Source of the DNA: Flaccisagitta enflata
Lineage: Eukaryota > Chaetognatha > Sagittoidea > Aphragmophora
Length of the DNA: 64,000 nucleotides
NCBI GenBank assembly: GCA_965153355.1
Contig: OZ231128.1
Location: 46,934,001-46,998,000, forward strand
Reading direction: 5' to 3'
The notes under the pieces were generated by a model, which did not search any database, was not told the DNA's origin, and was given only the letters and a program-made list of their open reading frames with translations. Below, piece by piece: positions 25,606 through 36,311 of this stretch (the first letter of the stretch is position 1; each line of letters opens with the position of its first letter). The position numbers were made by a program, and so were the translations under genes.

Positions 25606-26664
25606 CAGTCGTGTGCAGGCGACTCTACAACCCGCTTTTTATTGGTTTGTCTGTCTGCCTGTCTGTCCATCCGTACATCGATGCGTCCATCCATCAAATC
25701 TCTCTTTTTTTTTTTTTTTTTTTGGTTACTTTTTTGGCGTTTATGGGCAATGCGTGGTTAGCCTTTTTGGGCAGCAGCCCCGAAGAGAACAAAGTCCTGT
25801 AGAACACAGGGGGAATCTGTCCGTCTGTACGTACGTACGTCCGTCCCCCCCCTCTGCCCCACCCTCAGGGCTTCGTCTCCTTTGGGGCCCAAATCCAAGC
25901 TGTATTGCCAAAATCCACGCAAAATGGCCTAAATCCAGGCAAAATGGGCCAAATCCAGGCAAAATGGGCCAAATCCAGACAAAATGGGCCAAATCCAGGC
26001 AAAATGGGCCAAATCTGGCTAGAAAACCTGAATTCTGGCCTGAATTCTATCATTTTGGCCCCTAAACTTAGATTCTGGCTCCTTAAACCCACAACCTAGC
26101 TATAGACACCCAGATCCTGACCTTTGGGACCTAGATTCTAACCTCCAAGACTAAGGTTCTGGCCTTAAAGACCTAAATCCTGGCCTCAGAGGCCCAAATC
26201 CTAGCCTCAGAGACTGAAATCCTTGCCTCTGAGACCAAGAAACTGGTCTCTGAGACTAAAATTCTGGTCTCAGAGACCCAGATCCTGGCCTGCCCCTCCC
26301 TCAACATAACCCACAAACTATACAATAAGGGCAAGGATACCATTGTCCATATACTGCCTCTTGTCATTTCTCTATGGTATTCAATGAAAATCTAAATCAC
26401 AGGGCATCCTGGACAGAAGGAAGGCAGACAGAAGGACGTATGGACGGACGGAAGGATGGACGGACAGATTCCCCCTGTGTTCTACAGGACTTCGTCCCCT
26501 TCGGGGCCGCTGCCCTGCTCCCTCTTACCCTAAATCACTTTCTACTCAAGCAGGGCACGGGTACCGCTGGCCACTTACTGCCTTTGGGCTGCTATTATTT
26601 ATCAATTATAACTGACTCTACCCACTCGCACGGAAATTGGGTAGCCGTGTATCCGACCTTGTTT
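25606..26664 (+). mobile_element. AGTCGCG family, long copy with 19-bp and 24-bp minisatellites
   Basis: Begins CAGTCGTGTGCAGGCGACT, CTACAACCCGC and a (GTCT/GTCC)n tract, and ends with GGTAGCCGTGTATCCGACC then TTGTTTTA. The core holds the hairpin-rich CAGCAGCCCCGAAG, a run of AAATCCAGGCAAAATGGGCC units (25905-26030) and degenerate units with CTGGCCT (26030-26290). It also holds the reverse complement of the GGTCAGCGGTACCCG module near 26560. Frames over the core are repeat artefacts. Confidence 0.85.
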
Positions 26665-26734
26665 TATTTTCCAAAAAGTGCTCTGCCTTAGCTGATATCA
26701 CTTGGTCTTCAGCTGGCCCTTTCATTTTGTAATT

Positions 26735-28316
26735 AACAAGGCCGGATACACGGCTACCTTAGTCGCGTGCTGGTGGGCAGGGGCAGTGATAGATAGTCGC
26801 AAAAGCGTTAAATGGTCAGCGGTACCCGATGCCCCTAAGTTAGTGTATGTGGGAATAAGATTATGAGAGGGGCAGCGGCCCCAAGGGGCCGATGACCTAT
26901 GATTCCACATAGAACAATTTTTTCCAGTTTGAAAAGCTGGTTTGGAGGGCTGAGAGGCCTGATTTTGGCTCTTAAAGGTCTGATTTAAGGTCTGAGAGGC
27001 GTGGTTAGGGGTCTGAGAGGCTTGATTTTGGGTCTGGGGGGTCTGAAAAGCCTCATTAGGGGTCTGATTTGAGGCCTGATTTGAGTCTGAGAGGCCTAGT
27101 TTGGGTCTGAGAAGCCTGATCTTAGGTCTGGGAGGCCTGATTTGGTGTCTGAGAGACTAGATTTGGGGTTTGAGAGGCCTGATTTGGTGTCTGAGAGACT
27201 AGATTTGGGGTCTGGGAGGCCCAATTTGGGGTTGGAGAGGCCTGATTTGGGGTCAGAAAGGTCTGATTTGGGGTCAAAAAGGCCTGATTTGGGGTCTGAG
27301 AGGCCTTATTTGAGGCTTGGGGGAGAAGGGGGGGGACGTACGTACGGAAAACGGAAACCGGAGAAAATTGCCCTATGTGGATTCATAGGTCATCGGCCCC
27401 TCCGGGGCAGCTGCCCAAAAAGGCTAACCATGCCTTCCGGCAGGAGCAGTAATGCAGTAAATGCCCGTAAACGCCCGTAAACACCAAAAAAATAATAATC
27501 GCAAAAGCGTTAGATGGTCAGCGGTACCCGTTGCCCAATGTGAGTTTATGTGGATGTGTGGTGGTAAGAGGGGCAGCGGCCCCGAAGGGGCCGATGACCT
27601 ATGCTTAGCAAGTTTGGAGCTTCAAGGCAGGGATTTGAGCCTTAAGGCTGGGATTTGAGCCTTAAGGCTGGGATTTGAGCCTTAAGATTGGGATTTGAGC
27701 CTCAAGGTTGGAATTTGAGCCTCAAGGTTGGAATTTGAGCCTTGAGGCTGGAATTTGAGCCTTGAGGCTGGAATTTGAGCCTTGAGGCTGGAATTTGAGC
27801 CTTGAGGCTGGAATTTGAGCCTTGAGGCTGGGATTGGAGCCTCGAGGCTGGGATTGGAACCTCGAGGCTGGGAATGGAGCCTCGAGGCTGGGATTGGAGC
27901 CTCGAGGCTAGGATTTGAGCCTCCAGGCTGGGATTTGGGCCTCAAGGCTGGGATTTGAGCATCAAGGCTGGGATTTGAGCATCAAGGCTGGGATTTGAGC
28001 TTCAAGGCTGGGATTTGAGCCTCAAGGCTGGGATTTAGGCCTCAAGGCTGGGAATTAGGCCTCAAGGCTGGGATTTAAGCATGAAGGCTGGGATTTAGGC
28101 CTCGAGGCTGGGACTTGAGCTTCCAGGCTGGGATTTAGGCTTCCAAGGGGGTGGACGGACGGAGGAGAAGAAGGAGGAGGAGAAATTTCTCCTGTGTGAA
28201 AGCATAGGTCATCGGCCCCTTCGGGGCCGCTGCCCAAAAAAAGGACAGTTTGACGGACCGACCGACCAACAGACGGTCAGACAAAGTGGGTTGTAGAGTC
28301 GCGTGCACACGACTAA
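26735..28316 (-). mobile_element. AGTCGCG family, long copy in inverse orientation
   Basis: Begins AACAAGGCCGGATACACGGC and ends GTCGCGTGCACACGACTAAA, that is, the reverse of its left neighbour. The core has three GGGCAGCGGCCCC/GGGGCCGATGACC hairpin modules (near 26868, 27390 and 27575, a fourth near 28205). It also has a degenerate GAGGCCTGATTTGGGG array (26960-27315) and a 21-bp array built on CAAGGCTGGGATTTGAGC (27615-28150), then (CCGA)n. The internal modules suggest that several elements were nested or fused. Confidence 0.85.
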
Positions 28317-28395
28317 AATCTGTTATCTCTCATTTTCTATATTGGCTTCAACAGGATTCCATAACAATAGAAAAGTGACTTTTGATTTTGTCAAG

Positions 28396-29240
28396 TCTTT
28401 TTTAGTCGCGTGCACGCGACTCTACACCTTACCGTGTCGGTCGGTCGGTCGGTAGGTCGGTCGGTCGGTAGGTCAGTCGGTCACATTTTTAAAATTATGA
28501 CTTTTTAAGGGTTTTTAAGGTAATTTAAGGTACTCTAGGGTATTTCAGGGTACTTTAGGGTACTTCAGGGTACTTTAGGGTACTTAAGTTATTCTAGGTA
28601 CTTAAGGTACTTTAGGGTACTTACAGATATTTTTGGGTACTTTTAGGGTTTTTTTAATATTTTTGAGTAATTTTTGGTATTTTTGCGGGTTTTGTGGTTT
28701 TTTTTACATTTTTTGGGTATTTCCTAAAATTTTTGGGTATAGTTGGGTATTTTGGACATATTGAATAGGTATTTTTAGGTATTTTTAGGTATTTTTGGGT
28801 ATTTTTTGAATGTATTTATGTATTGATATTTCAAAAACATTTTGGGACATTGTGGAACATTGTGGAACAATTTGTAGCATTGTGGAACATTGTGGAACAT
28901 TTTGGAACACTGTGGATTTTTTTTATCATTTTTGAATATTTTGGGTATTTTTAGGTATTTTGTGATATTTTTGAGTATTTATTTTTATTTTTAGGTATTT
29001 TTGGGTGTTTTTGGGTATTTTGGACATATTGAATATGTATTTCTTTAAGTATTTTTAAGTATTTTTGATTATTTTTAGAATCGATTGATGTATTGATATT
29101 TTAAAAACATTTTTGGACGTTGTGGAACATTGTTGTCTAGTTATTACGTTAATATGTTATTACGTTATTATGTTATTATGTTATTACGTTATTAGGTTAT
29201 TAGGTTATTATGTTATTATTTTTATGTTTTTATGTTATTA

Positions 29241-29280
<40 letters not shown>

Positions 29281-30038
29281 TTATTATGTTATTATGTTAT
29301 TATGTTATTATTATTATCATTATTATTATTGTATTATTATTATTATGTTATTATGTTATTATGTTATTATTTTTATGTTATTATTTTTAGAATGTATTGA
29401 TGTATAGATATTTTTAAAACATTGTGGGACATTGTGGAACATTGTGGAACATTTTGGAGCATTGTGGCGCATTGTGGCACATTTTGGAACATTATGGAAC
29501 ATTGTGTTACATTGTGGAACATTGTGGAAATTGCGTTGTGGAATGTAAGATAGGAAAGAAAGGAAGGAGGATGTATGTATGTAAGTATGTAAATATGTAA
29601 GTAAGTATGTAAGTAAGTATGTATGTATGTATGTATGTATGTACGTATGTATGTATGTAAGTAAGTATGTAAGTAAGTATGTAAGTAAGTATGTAAGTAT
29701 GTAAGTAAGTAAGTATGTAAGTATGTAAGTAAGTATGTATGGGCAAGTATGTATGTAAGATGTATGTTATGTAAGTATGTAAGTATGTAGTATGTATGTA
29801 AGTATGTAAGTAAATATGTATGTATGTAAGTATGTAAGTATGTAAATATGTAAGTATGTAATAAGGTAAGTATGTAATTGTGTAAGTATGTAAGTATGTA
29901 AGTATGTAAGTATGTATGTAAGTATGTATGTAGTATGTAAGTATATATTAAGTAAGTATGTAGTATGTTAAGTATGTAGTATGTAGTTGTGTGTTGTAGG
30001 AAGTTGTGTAGTTTTGTGTAACTTAGCACGCGACTGTT
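28396..30038 (+). mobile_element. AGTCGCG family, copy loaded with simple repeats
   Basis: Begins TTTTTTAGTCGCGTGCACGC then GACTCTACACC and (CGGT)n, and ends TTAGCACGCGACTG. The interior is entirely low-complexity: TTAGGGTACT units (28500-28625), TTTTTGGGTATT units, GTGGAACATT units, (ATT)n with GTTATTAT (29150-29390) and (GTAT/GTAA)n (29570-29995). Long YLHTYLHTY-type frames are artefacts. Confidence 0.8.
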
Positions 30039-30167
30039 GGCCTGTTGGGCTTGTTCTTTTTTCAGAATTCTCTGTTCAATGATATGTTTAATTATACTAT
30101 CTTGGAAAAAATAAAAGTCCAGGACGTTTTGTCATATTTTAGCTTTGAATTACATCATTTGATATAA

Positions 30168-30510
30168 AAATTGGTGACCGAAATGAAGCTAATAAACAGG
30201 GCTAGCAAATGTCGTCAAGTTTAGACTCATAACTTTATTCGTTTAGATTTTACATCAAAATAAGTGAAAATGTTGATTTCAGGGAATGGACAGAAAAATT
30301 GAACAAAATATAAACACATAATGTTTTGTTGCAGTGTTGCTTTGATATGCAAAATCTAAAAGGAAAATTGGTGACCATTTTGAAGCTATTGATCAGGGCT
30401 ATCTATTGCCGCCAAGCAGAGACTCATAGCTCTATTTGTTTGGATTCGACACAAAAAAGAGCGGGAATGTTGATTCTCAGAAATTGTGAAAAAATTGTGT
30501 CGAGGTATTG
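30168..30510. repeat. 197-bp diverged direct duplication
   Basis: AAAATTGGTGACC begins both halves, near 30166 and 30363, followed in each by AAGCTA, CAGGGCTA and AGACTCATA at matching positions. No protein signal. Confidence 0.6.
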
Positions 30511-30804
30511 TGCTTCATAATGGCTTGATACTCTTTTCCAAGGCATGCCCTTAGAGATATAGGCGGTTTTTACACTATGAAAAGGTTATTCCAAATACTG
30601 GGCTTCCAAAAATAGTTATATTTTGATCAGATTTGAACGAAGTCAGAAGTCTATGGCGCGGAATCTAAAAGGGCTGTCGGCAACCAGTTTTATGTCCGAC
30701 AGTGCTTCAAGCCCGACATGGTTCATAACTGATTCAGTTTTTTCCAATTTAAAAAACACTGTCATAGAAGAAATCTAAGCCAAAATCGTTAGGAAAACCC
30801 ATAT

Positions 30805-31348
30805 TCCCTACGCTGAGGAGAATACACTTTTTACATGCAGGGACCCAGAGGAGGGCCCAGATTTTTTCATTGTGATGTAACTAATGTATTCTAAAAATTT
30901 CAGGACCATAACCGTCCTTAAACATTCATCATATTGAACATGAAAAATAGCTCATCCTTAAGGGGGCCAAAATTTCAAAATATTTTTCAACAAATCTGAT
31001 GCCAGATTCAGAATCCTTAAATAAGGGTTTTTAAAAAACTAGGTCTTTTAAGAGGTTTTTTGTATTTTTTTTAGCTTAAAATCAAAATTGTGAAAAAAGA
31101 AAACATAGTATCTGACATAATTTTTTACAAGGGATCTGAATCTGGCATCAGTTTTGAGGAAAAATGATTTTGAATTGTTGGCCCCCTTAAGGATGAACCA
31201 TATTTCAAGTGCAATATGATGAATGTTCAAGAACATCTATGGTCCTAAAATTTTTAAAATACATTTGTTACAAAAAAATAAAAAAATCTGGGCGCTCCTC
31301 TGGGTCCCTGCATGAAAAAATGTGTATTCTCCTCAGCGTAATATTCCC
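30805..31348. mobile_element. Long inverted repeat (about 540 bp)
   Basis: Left arm TACGCTGAGGAGAATACACT, GCAGGGACCCAGAGGAG, CCTTAAGGGGGCCAA and CTGATGCCAGATTCAG. The right arm has the same words reversed and complemented (CTGAATCTGGCATCAG, TTGGCCCCCTTAAGG, CTCCTCTGGGTCCCTGC, GTGTATTCTCCTCAGCGTA). The centre lies near 31075. Non-coding foldback element just upstream of the receptor locus. Confidence 0.85.
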
Positions 31349-31632
31349 TCTTATTCTTCCCCAATGTATGTTTTTTCTTCTTCCATTTTGTTTTTTTCAT
31401 TATCTTTCATTTTTTGCCTTCTTTTTCCACATAAGTTTGAGTCCGACAGGGATGTAAGTCCGACAAACAGGGACGTCAGCCGACGTCCCTCCCCGTACAC
31501 CCATGGATTCAGTAGATGTAATAGGTGGAATTACGTTGAAAGCGGGTAGCGTTTGAGCAAGGTTTACAAATTTCCAGGTAACGTTGGATCTCATTCTGCC
31601 CCTAAAAGAAAAAGGTACTGAACAAACGCTTG

Positions 31633-34088
31633 ATGATGAGTTGGACTTCAGTATTCTTTTTCGCCGTTTGCTTCTTCCGTTGGAGCGACGTGACTTCTGA
31701 GGTAGGTATGAACGCGCTCTCATTCGAGTTGCAGATGAATACTTCTGGGAATCAATCTAGAGGTTCAGGGTGCTACATAAAGACCGTATCAGGCTGTTGC
31801 ACCGTTACTTACGGATGTAACTAACCGCTGGTCTCGATCTTATCAATGTTCTTCTCTTTGTCTCATTCTTCTTGATTTTTTCTGTCTCTTTCTTTGTCTG
31901 ATTATTTTTCTCTATGTCTGTATCATTGACCCCTACTTTACTTTCTTTTTCTTTATTTCTTTGTCTTTAAAAAACATTTTGCATCAGGAACTCAGCAAAC
32001 AGAAAATCAACGATTTGATGTGGAAATGCAGAAGTGGCAAAGTGGAACAAGTGGAGGAATTCATCCAACAATTCGGCGCCAAAACCGTCGTCGAGGCGCA
32101 GGATTGGCGGGATGGCAAGAGTTGTCTATACAAGTCTTGCGAATGGGGGAATGCGAATGTCACATCGCTTCTTCAACAAAACGGCGCATTTTCAAATTAC
32201 TGTGTAAGTGAAGATGAGACAGAGAGGCAGATGATGTATATTTCTTTTTAGTCGAGGACACGCGACTCTACAACTTGCTGTGTCGGTCGGTAGGTCCGTC
32301 GGTCCGTCCGTCCGTCCGTCGGTCCGTCGTCACATTTTTGAATTCCGAGCGGTTTTTGCATTACTGCTCCTGCCCAATCGTCCGCGACTGGATTGCCGTG
32401 TATCCGGCCTTGTTTCTTTCTTTGTTAATCCGTCTTTATTTCTCCTGTCTCTCTCTCATTCTCATTTCTTTCCTATGTCTTTCTCTTTGTCTCATTCTCT
32501 TTTATTTCTCTTTGTCTCATTCTCATTTATTTCCTTTCTCTCTATCTTTGTCTCATCCTCCTTTATTTCCTTTGTCTCTATCTTTGTCTCATCCTCCTTT
32601 TTTTCTCCTGTCTCTCTCTTTGTCTCATTCTCTTTTATTTCCTTTGTCTCTATCTTTGTCGCTTTGTCAGGTGACGAGTAAATGCAGTCGGGGAAAAGTG
32701 GAAGAAGTGGAGGAACTCATCCAGCGATTCGGCGCCAAAACCGTCGTAGACGCGCGGGATTCCAGAGGAAAGAGTTGTCTTTATGTGTCTTGCGAAAAGG
32801 GAAATGTGAATGTCACATCGCTTCTTCTTCAAAACGGCGCAGATCCAAATGAATGTGTAAGTAAAGATGAGACAGAGAGGCCGATGATGTATGTTTTTTC
32901 TTTCTTTGTCTCATCCTCCTTTATTTCTCCTGTCTCTCTCTTTGACTTTGTCGCATTCTCTTTTAATTATCCTGTCTCTCTTTGTCTCATCATCCTTTAT
33001 TTCTTTTGTCTTTCTCTTTGTCTCATTTTCATTTATCTCCTTTGTCTTTACTATACGAATAAAAAAAAACAGCACTTTTGAATGGTTGATATCACCATTG
33101 AAAAACAAAGTAATTAAAATTTTAGATCATATTAAAACCCTTGAAAACCTCTTTCATTTGGCGCCAATCTGGTATCTCTATTTTTTTTTGTTTGGAAATA
33201 GCATAAGTTTGAGTAAAATAGTTGCCAAATTTGTATTTGCAGTCCCTTTGAAAAAGATGCAATTCAGCAAAATGATGTCACGCTTTAGAGAGCTCTAACT
33301 CCTAAACCGTTTAAGATGCAGATCTGGGATTGGTCTAAAATAAAAGTTATTTTGAAAATCTTTCAAATTATTCTCTTTGATAAAATTTTTTAACACTTTT
33401 TAAGTCGGTTTATCAGCATTTCAGCAAATAAAAAGGTGCGTCTTTTTTCATCAGACACTCAACAAGGAGCAACTCGACGATTTGATGGAAAAATGCTATA
33501 ACGGCAAAGTGGAAAAAGTGGAGGAACTCATCCAACAATTCGGCGCCAAAACCGTCATCGAGGCGCGGAATTCGGTAGGCGACAGTTGTCTTTACAAATC
33601 TTGCTACGGAGGGACAAACGCAAATGTCACGTGGTTTCTTCTACAAAACGGCGCAGATCCAAATGACAGGGATAACTATGGTCAGCATGTCCTGGCAATT
33701 GCCAGTAGATCTGCAACCGCATCTCACGTGGAGATTTTGCTGGCTTATGGCGCGTGGGCGGACTATGGCCACTCTGAGGCACTGTACCGGGTGTGGTCTG
33801 ACAATGATCGAGAGGTGTGGTCTGACGATGATCGAAAGAATGAAAGAAAGAAGACGAGACTTTTGCTCCAAAATGGCGCAGATCCAAACGCGGAAAAGAA
33901 ATTTGGGTGGAAGACTCCATTCATGGAGGCAGTCTATGACTTTAAACTCGGAGCCATCCAAGAAATGGCAAAATGGATAGAACATGTACCACAAATCAAG
34001 AAAAGGGATTTATTTTTGGAAAGCAAATATGATCAAGTGAATGAGGCGATTCGAAATGGACAGGAAGAGAGGGAAACTGTGCTAAGAG

Positions 34089-34171
<83 letters not shown>

Positions 34172-34177
34172 AATCTA

Positions 34178-34247
<70 letters not shown>

Positions 34248-34267
34248 TCACACACATTGAATTATAA
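31633..34267 (+). CDS. Putative signal peptide plus ankyrin-repeat exons (5' part of receptor gene or separate gene)
   Basis: Exons 31633-31701, 31988-32203, 32671-32856 and 33455-34267; all internal junctions are phase 0 with GT-AG sites. Exon 1 encodes [17 protein letters not shown], a likely signal peptide (ATG 31633 or 31636). The next three exons repeat the same module: LM.KC..GKVE.VEE.IQ, FGAKTV, SCLY.SC and [14 protein letters not shown], the last being a typical ankyrin helix-turn. Each copy has an NVT sequon. The last exon continues with two or more ankyrin-like units ([22 protein letters not shown]), then runs into (AAAG)n and (CA)n and stops at 34265-34267. No phase-1 donor fits the EGF exon at 34283, so the link is open. 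An ankyrin array behind a signal peptide would be unusual. The alternative is an intracellular ankyrin protein with a hydrophobic start. Confidence 0.6.
32245..32418 (+). mobile_element. AGTCGCG family copy inserted in a duplicated ankyrin intron
   Basis: Begins TTTTTAGTCGAGGACACGCG then ACTCTACAAC, has (CCGT)n, and ends with GGATTGCCGTGTATCCGGCC then TTGTTTC. The sister intron at 32857 has the same start (AGATGAGACAGAGAGG) but runs straight into TTCTTTCTTTGTCTC. The empty site can therefore be compared. Confidence 0.85.
33060..33445. repeat. TGGGATTGGTCT-group repeat in ankyrin intron
   Basis: Contains TTTCATTTGGCGCCAATCTG, CCTAAACCGTTTAAGATGC, TCTGGGATTGGTCTAAAAT and, at its end, AAGGTGCGTCTTTTTTC. 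The last motif directly precedes the splice acceptor at 33453-33454. Related copies lie at 18.1-18.3, 19.46, 36.9, 45.3 and 50.8 kb. Confidence 0.65.
34086..34250. repeat. (AAAG)n and (CA)n microsatellites at the end of the last ankyrin exon
   Basis: About twenty AAAG units (to 34171) followed by about thirty CA units (34178-34245). They stay in frame with the ankyrin exon as KERK and HTHT runs until a stop at 34265. Whether they are exon or intron is undecided. Confidence 0.85.
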
Positions 34268-34282
34268 AATGGTGCCTCATAG

Positions 34283-34390
34283 ACGACTGTGCTTCTAACC
34301 CTTGTTACAACGGAGGAACATGCATCGACAAATTTGACGGTTTTGAGTGCCAATGCCAAAATAACCACCAGAGTCCTTCTTGCTGGGAAA
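34283..34390 (+). CDS. EGF-like exon of the receptor-type ROCO gene
   Basis: Acceptor AG at 34281-34282, donor GTAAGT at 34391; both borders are phase 1 (108 bp). It reads [20 protein letters not shown] and then [14 protein letters not shown]. The six cysteines are spaced C-x4-C-x5-C-x8-C-x-C-x8-C, the classical EGF pattern with NGGTC. It is an extracellular module, joined in phase to the next exon at 34856. Confidence 0.85.
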
Positions 34391-34458
34391 GTAAGTTATG
34401 TTTTGAATCACAAAAAGTAGTTGACAGTTACAGCAATGACAACCACAACAACAGCACC

Positions 34459-34464
34459 AGCAAT

Positions 34465-34549
<85 letters not shown>

Positions 34550-34550
34550 T
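34459..34550. repeat. (CAA)n microsatellite in intron
   Basis: About 28 CAA/CAACAA units in the intron between the EGF and EGF-like exons. Confidence 0.95.
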
Positions 34551-34855
34551 GATTCATAACTGCAATGACAACCACAACGATAAAAATCTTTTACTTTTCA
34601 GTTAAGTTGCAATCTATGCAATTTCACAATAAGCCAGACAGTATTGGGCCTTTGAAACTTTTTCCCAAGCACTTTTTATATTCTTTTCGCGTAATTAGAG
34701 CCCAATGTGGACTTTATCTGGGCACCATGTCTGTAGTTGAATACAATAAAATGCTGTAATTGTTAGACTTACTTGGGTATCGCTGAGCATCTAATGCATT
34801 TGAAACTACTTTCAGTCTCAGGAACAATCTGATAAAGATTCTCCATTTTTAACAG

Positions 34856-34936
34856 GAATAGGGTTATGCTCCGAGGTCAATTGCCAAAAAGATGAAAATT
34901 GTACTCAATTAAGCTGGTTCCGTTACCGCTGCTCCA
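34856..34936 (+). CDS. Second cysteine-rich (EGF-like, partial) exon
   Basis: Acceptor AG 34854-34855, donor GTAAGT at 34937; phase 1-1, 81 bp. It reads IGLCSEVNCQKDENC and then TQLSWFRYRCS. The four cysteines match the first half of an EGF module (C-x4-C-x5-C-x8-C). The last pair expected for EGF is missing, so it is a truncated EGF or another small module. Confidence 0.65.
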
Positions 34937-35340
34937 GTAAGTATCACCTTTACCTATATGACTACAGTAGGTTTTTGCTCTAAAATCCCAACAAATTGAA
35001 CTACATACTGAGCAATTTAATGATTATTTCTTGCTCTTTCCAATGATCGCTGATTTCAACATGATTTTTTTATTCAATTGCTTGGTCACAAATTAGCCAT
35101 TAAGGTGTCAGCCATGATTTGGATCAATTTTCTTGAATTTGGGCAAGAGTTTGGATTTTGATTACCAAACAATTATTGCCTATACCAATTTTGGCAGCTG
35201 TTGCCGTGAGGAAAAAAGTCGTAAGCAATGGTCACTTTTCATCAAGCTTTTGTCTTCAGTCACGGAAATCTTTTTATTTGTTAGATCTTATCAAGAGCAA
35301 TTGTATGTATTGATTGCACTGAAAATCAGAGAAAAATAGG

Positions 35341-35722
35341 ACTGAGCCAAATGAGCTAGATGAGCTAAAATGCTCAAAATCACTCAACCAGACAACTAGC
35401 TATGCTCACTGACATGCTTTTTTGTATTTGCATGCTCACATCAAAATATCGATTTATTTATCCCATTAAAAAGCAGAAAAAAAAACTGAAATAAATGAGC
35501 TAAGTGAGCTAGAATACTTAAAAACACCCTCTCAGATGAGCAGCTATGCTCACTGATATGCTTTTTTGTATCTGCTTGCATAAACATGTATAAAAATACT
35601 TTTTCATGTATCGCATTCAAAATCAGAAAGAAAAAAACTGAGCAAAATGAGCTTAATGAGCTAGATTGTTCAAAAACACCCTCCCAGATGAGCAGCTATG
35701 CTCATAAACATGTTTTCTTGTA
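35341..35722. repeat. Tandem repeat, about 150 bp, three copies, split by a Tc1 remnant
   Basis: Units start with ACTGAGCCAAATGAGC or similar near 35341, 35484 and 35637 and share CAGCTATGCTCA and TGCTTTTTTGTATTTGCATG. The third copy is cut at TA (35721-35722) and continues at 36312. Confidence 0.8.
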
Positions 35723-36311
35723 CTATCTAGCTCGAAAGTATAGACTCAAGTAGTTTAGGTAATATCTCTGCTTAGAATAAAAAATTGATAGGAAAATTGG
35801 TGATATCCAGAAACTAGATAAAATTTCTGATTGAATGGCACCAACTGTGTTGTTCTAAGTCAATGTGTTTAGAAATAACTGATAAAACAAGATCAAATCC
35901 AAATCAATAATGGCAAAAAAATTGCAGTTCATTGAGAGAAGATAGCACTTCAGTATATTACGCCACTACAACGGGTTAATGGCACACAAAACTGGGCGTC
36001 AACCTCTTTGGTGGTTGGCCTGGAAACAACCCCAATCTGAACCCCATTGAATTGCTGTGGTCTCTAGCAAAGCAGCTTTAAATCAAAGATTGTGCAACAT
36101 CAGTTGCAGGGCAGGGCTTAAAAATCTGGGAAAGATCTTGCCAATTTACCTAAAATCTGTCGACAAAAGCATGCCAAGGCGTATGAAGGCGGTTGTTACT
36201 GCCCAAGGGGGACATGCTTGATATTGAATGTATTCCAGAATTATACACCATATTATCTATTGAATAAATCAATCAATGCTTATCTTGTGTCTATACTTTG
36301 GAGCTAGATAG
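35723..36311 (+). pseudogene. Degenerate Tc1/mariner element with transposase remnant
   Basis: Terminal inverted repeats CTATCTAGCTCGAAAGTATA and TATACTTTGGAGCTAGATAG flanked by TA on both sides (35721-35722, 36312-36313). Inside, near 36020-36085, one frame reads WPGNNPNLNPIELLWSLAKQ, the conserved C-terminal catalytic segment of Tc1-like transposases (the family pattern is WP..SPDLNPIE..W). Towards 36230 a broken continuation reads KGDMLDIE. Stops and a large internal deletion make it inactive. Confidence 0.88.

Noticed and set aside
25472-26065. 197-codon frame with CVCVRV and GQIQTKWAKSRQN repeats
   Set aside because: Built from a GT-rich tract and a 19-20-bp minisatellite within a repeat element.
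28500-28625. Telomere-like TTAGGGTAC repeats (also 19250-19400)
   Set aside because: The unit is about 10 bp with internal TAC and is degenerate, not (TTAGGG)n. It occurs inside transposon-like copies.
29373-30029. 218-codon minus-strand frame of YLHTYLHTY type
   Set aside because: (GTAT/GTAA)n microsatellite in a repeat element.
33641-33994. Minus-strand frames opposite the last ankyrin exon
   Set aside because: They lie opposite a well-supported ankyrin-coding exon and resemble nothing.
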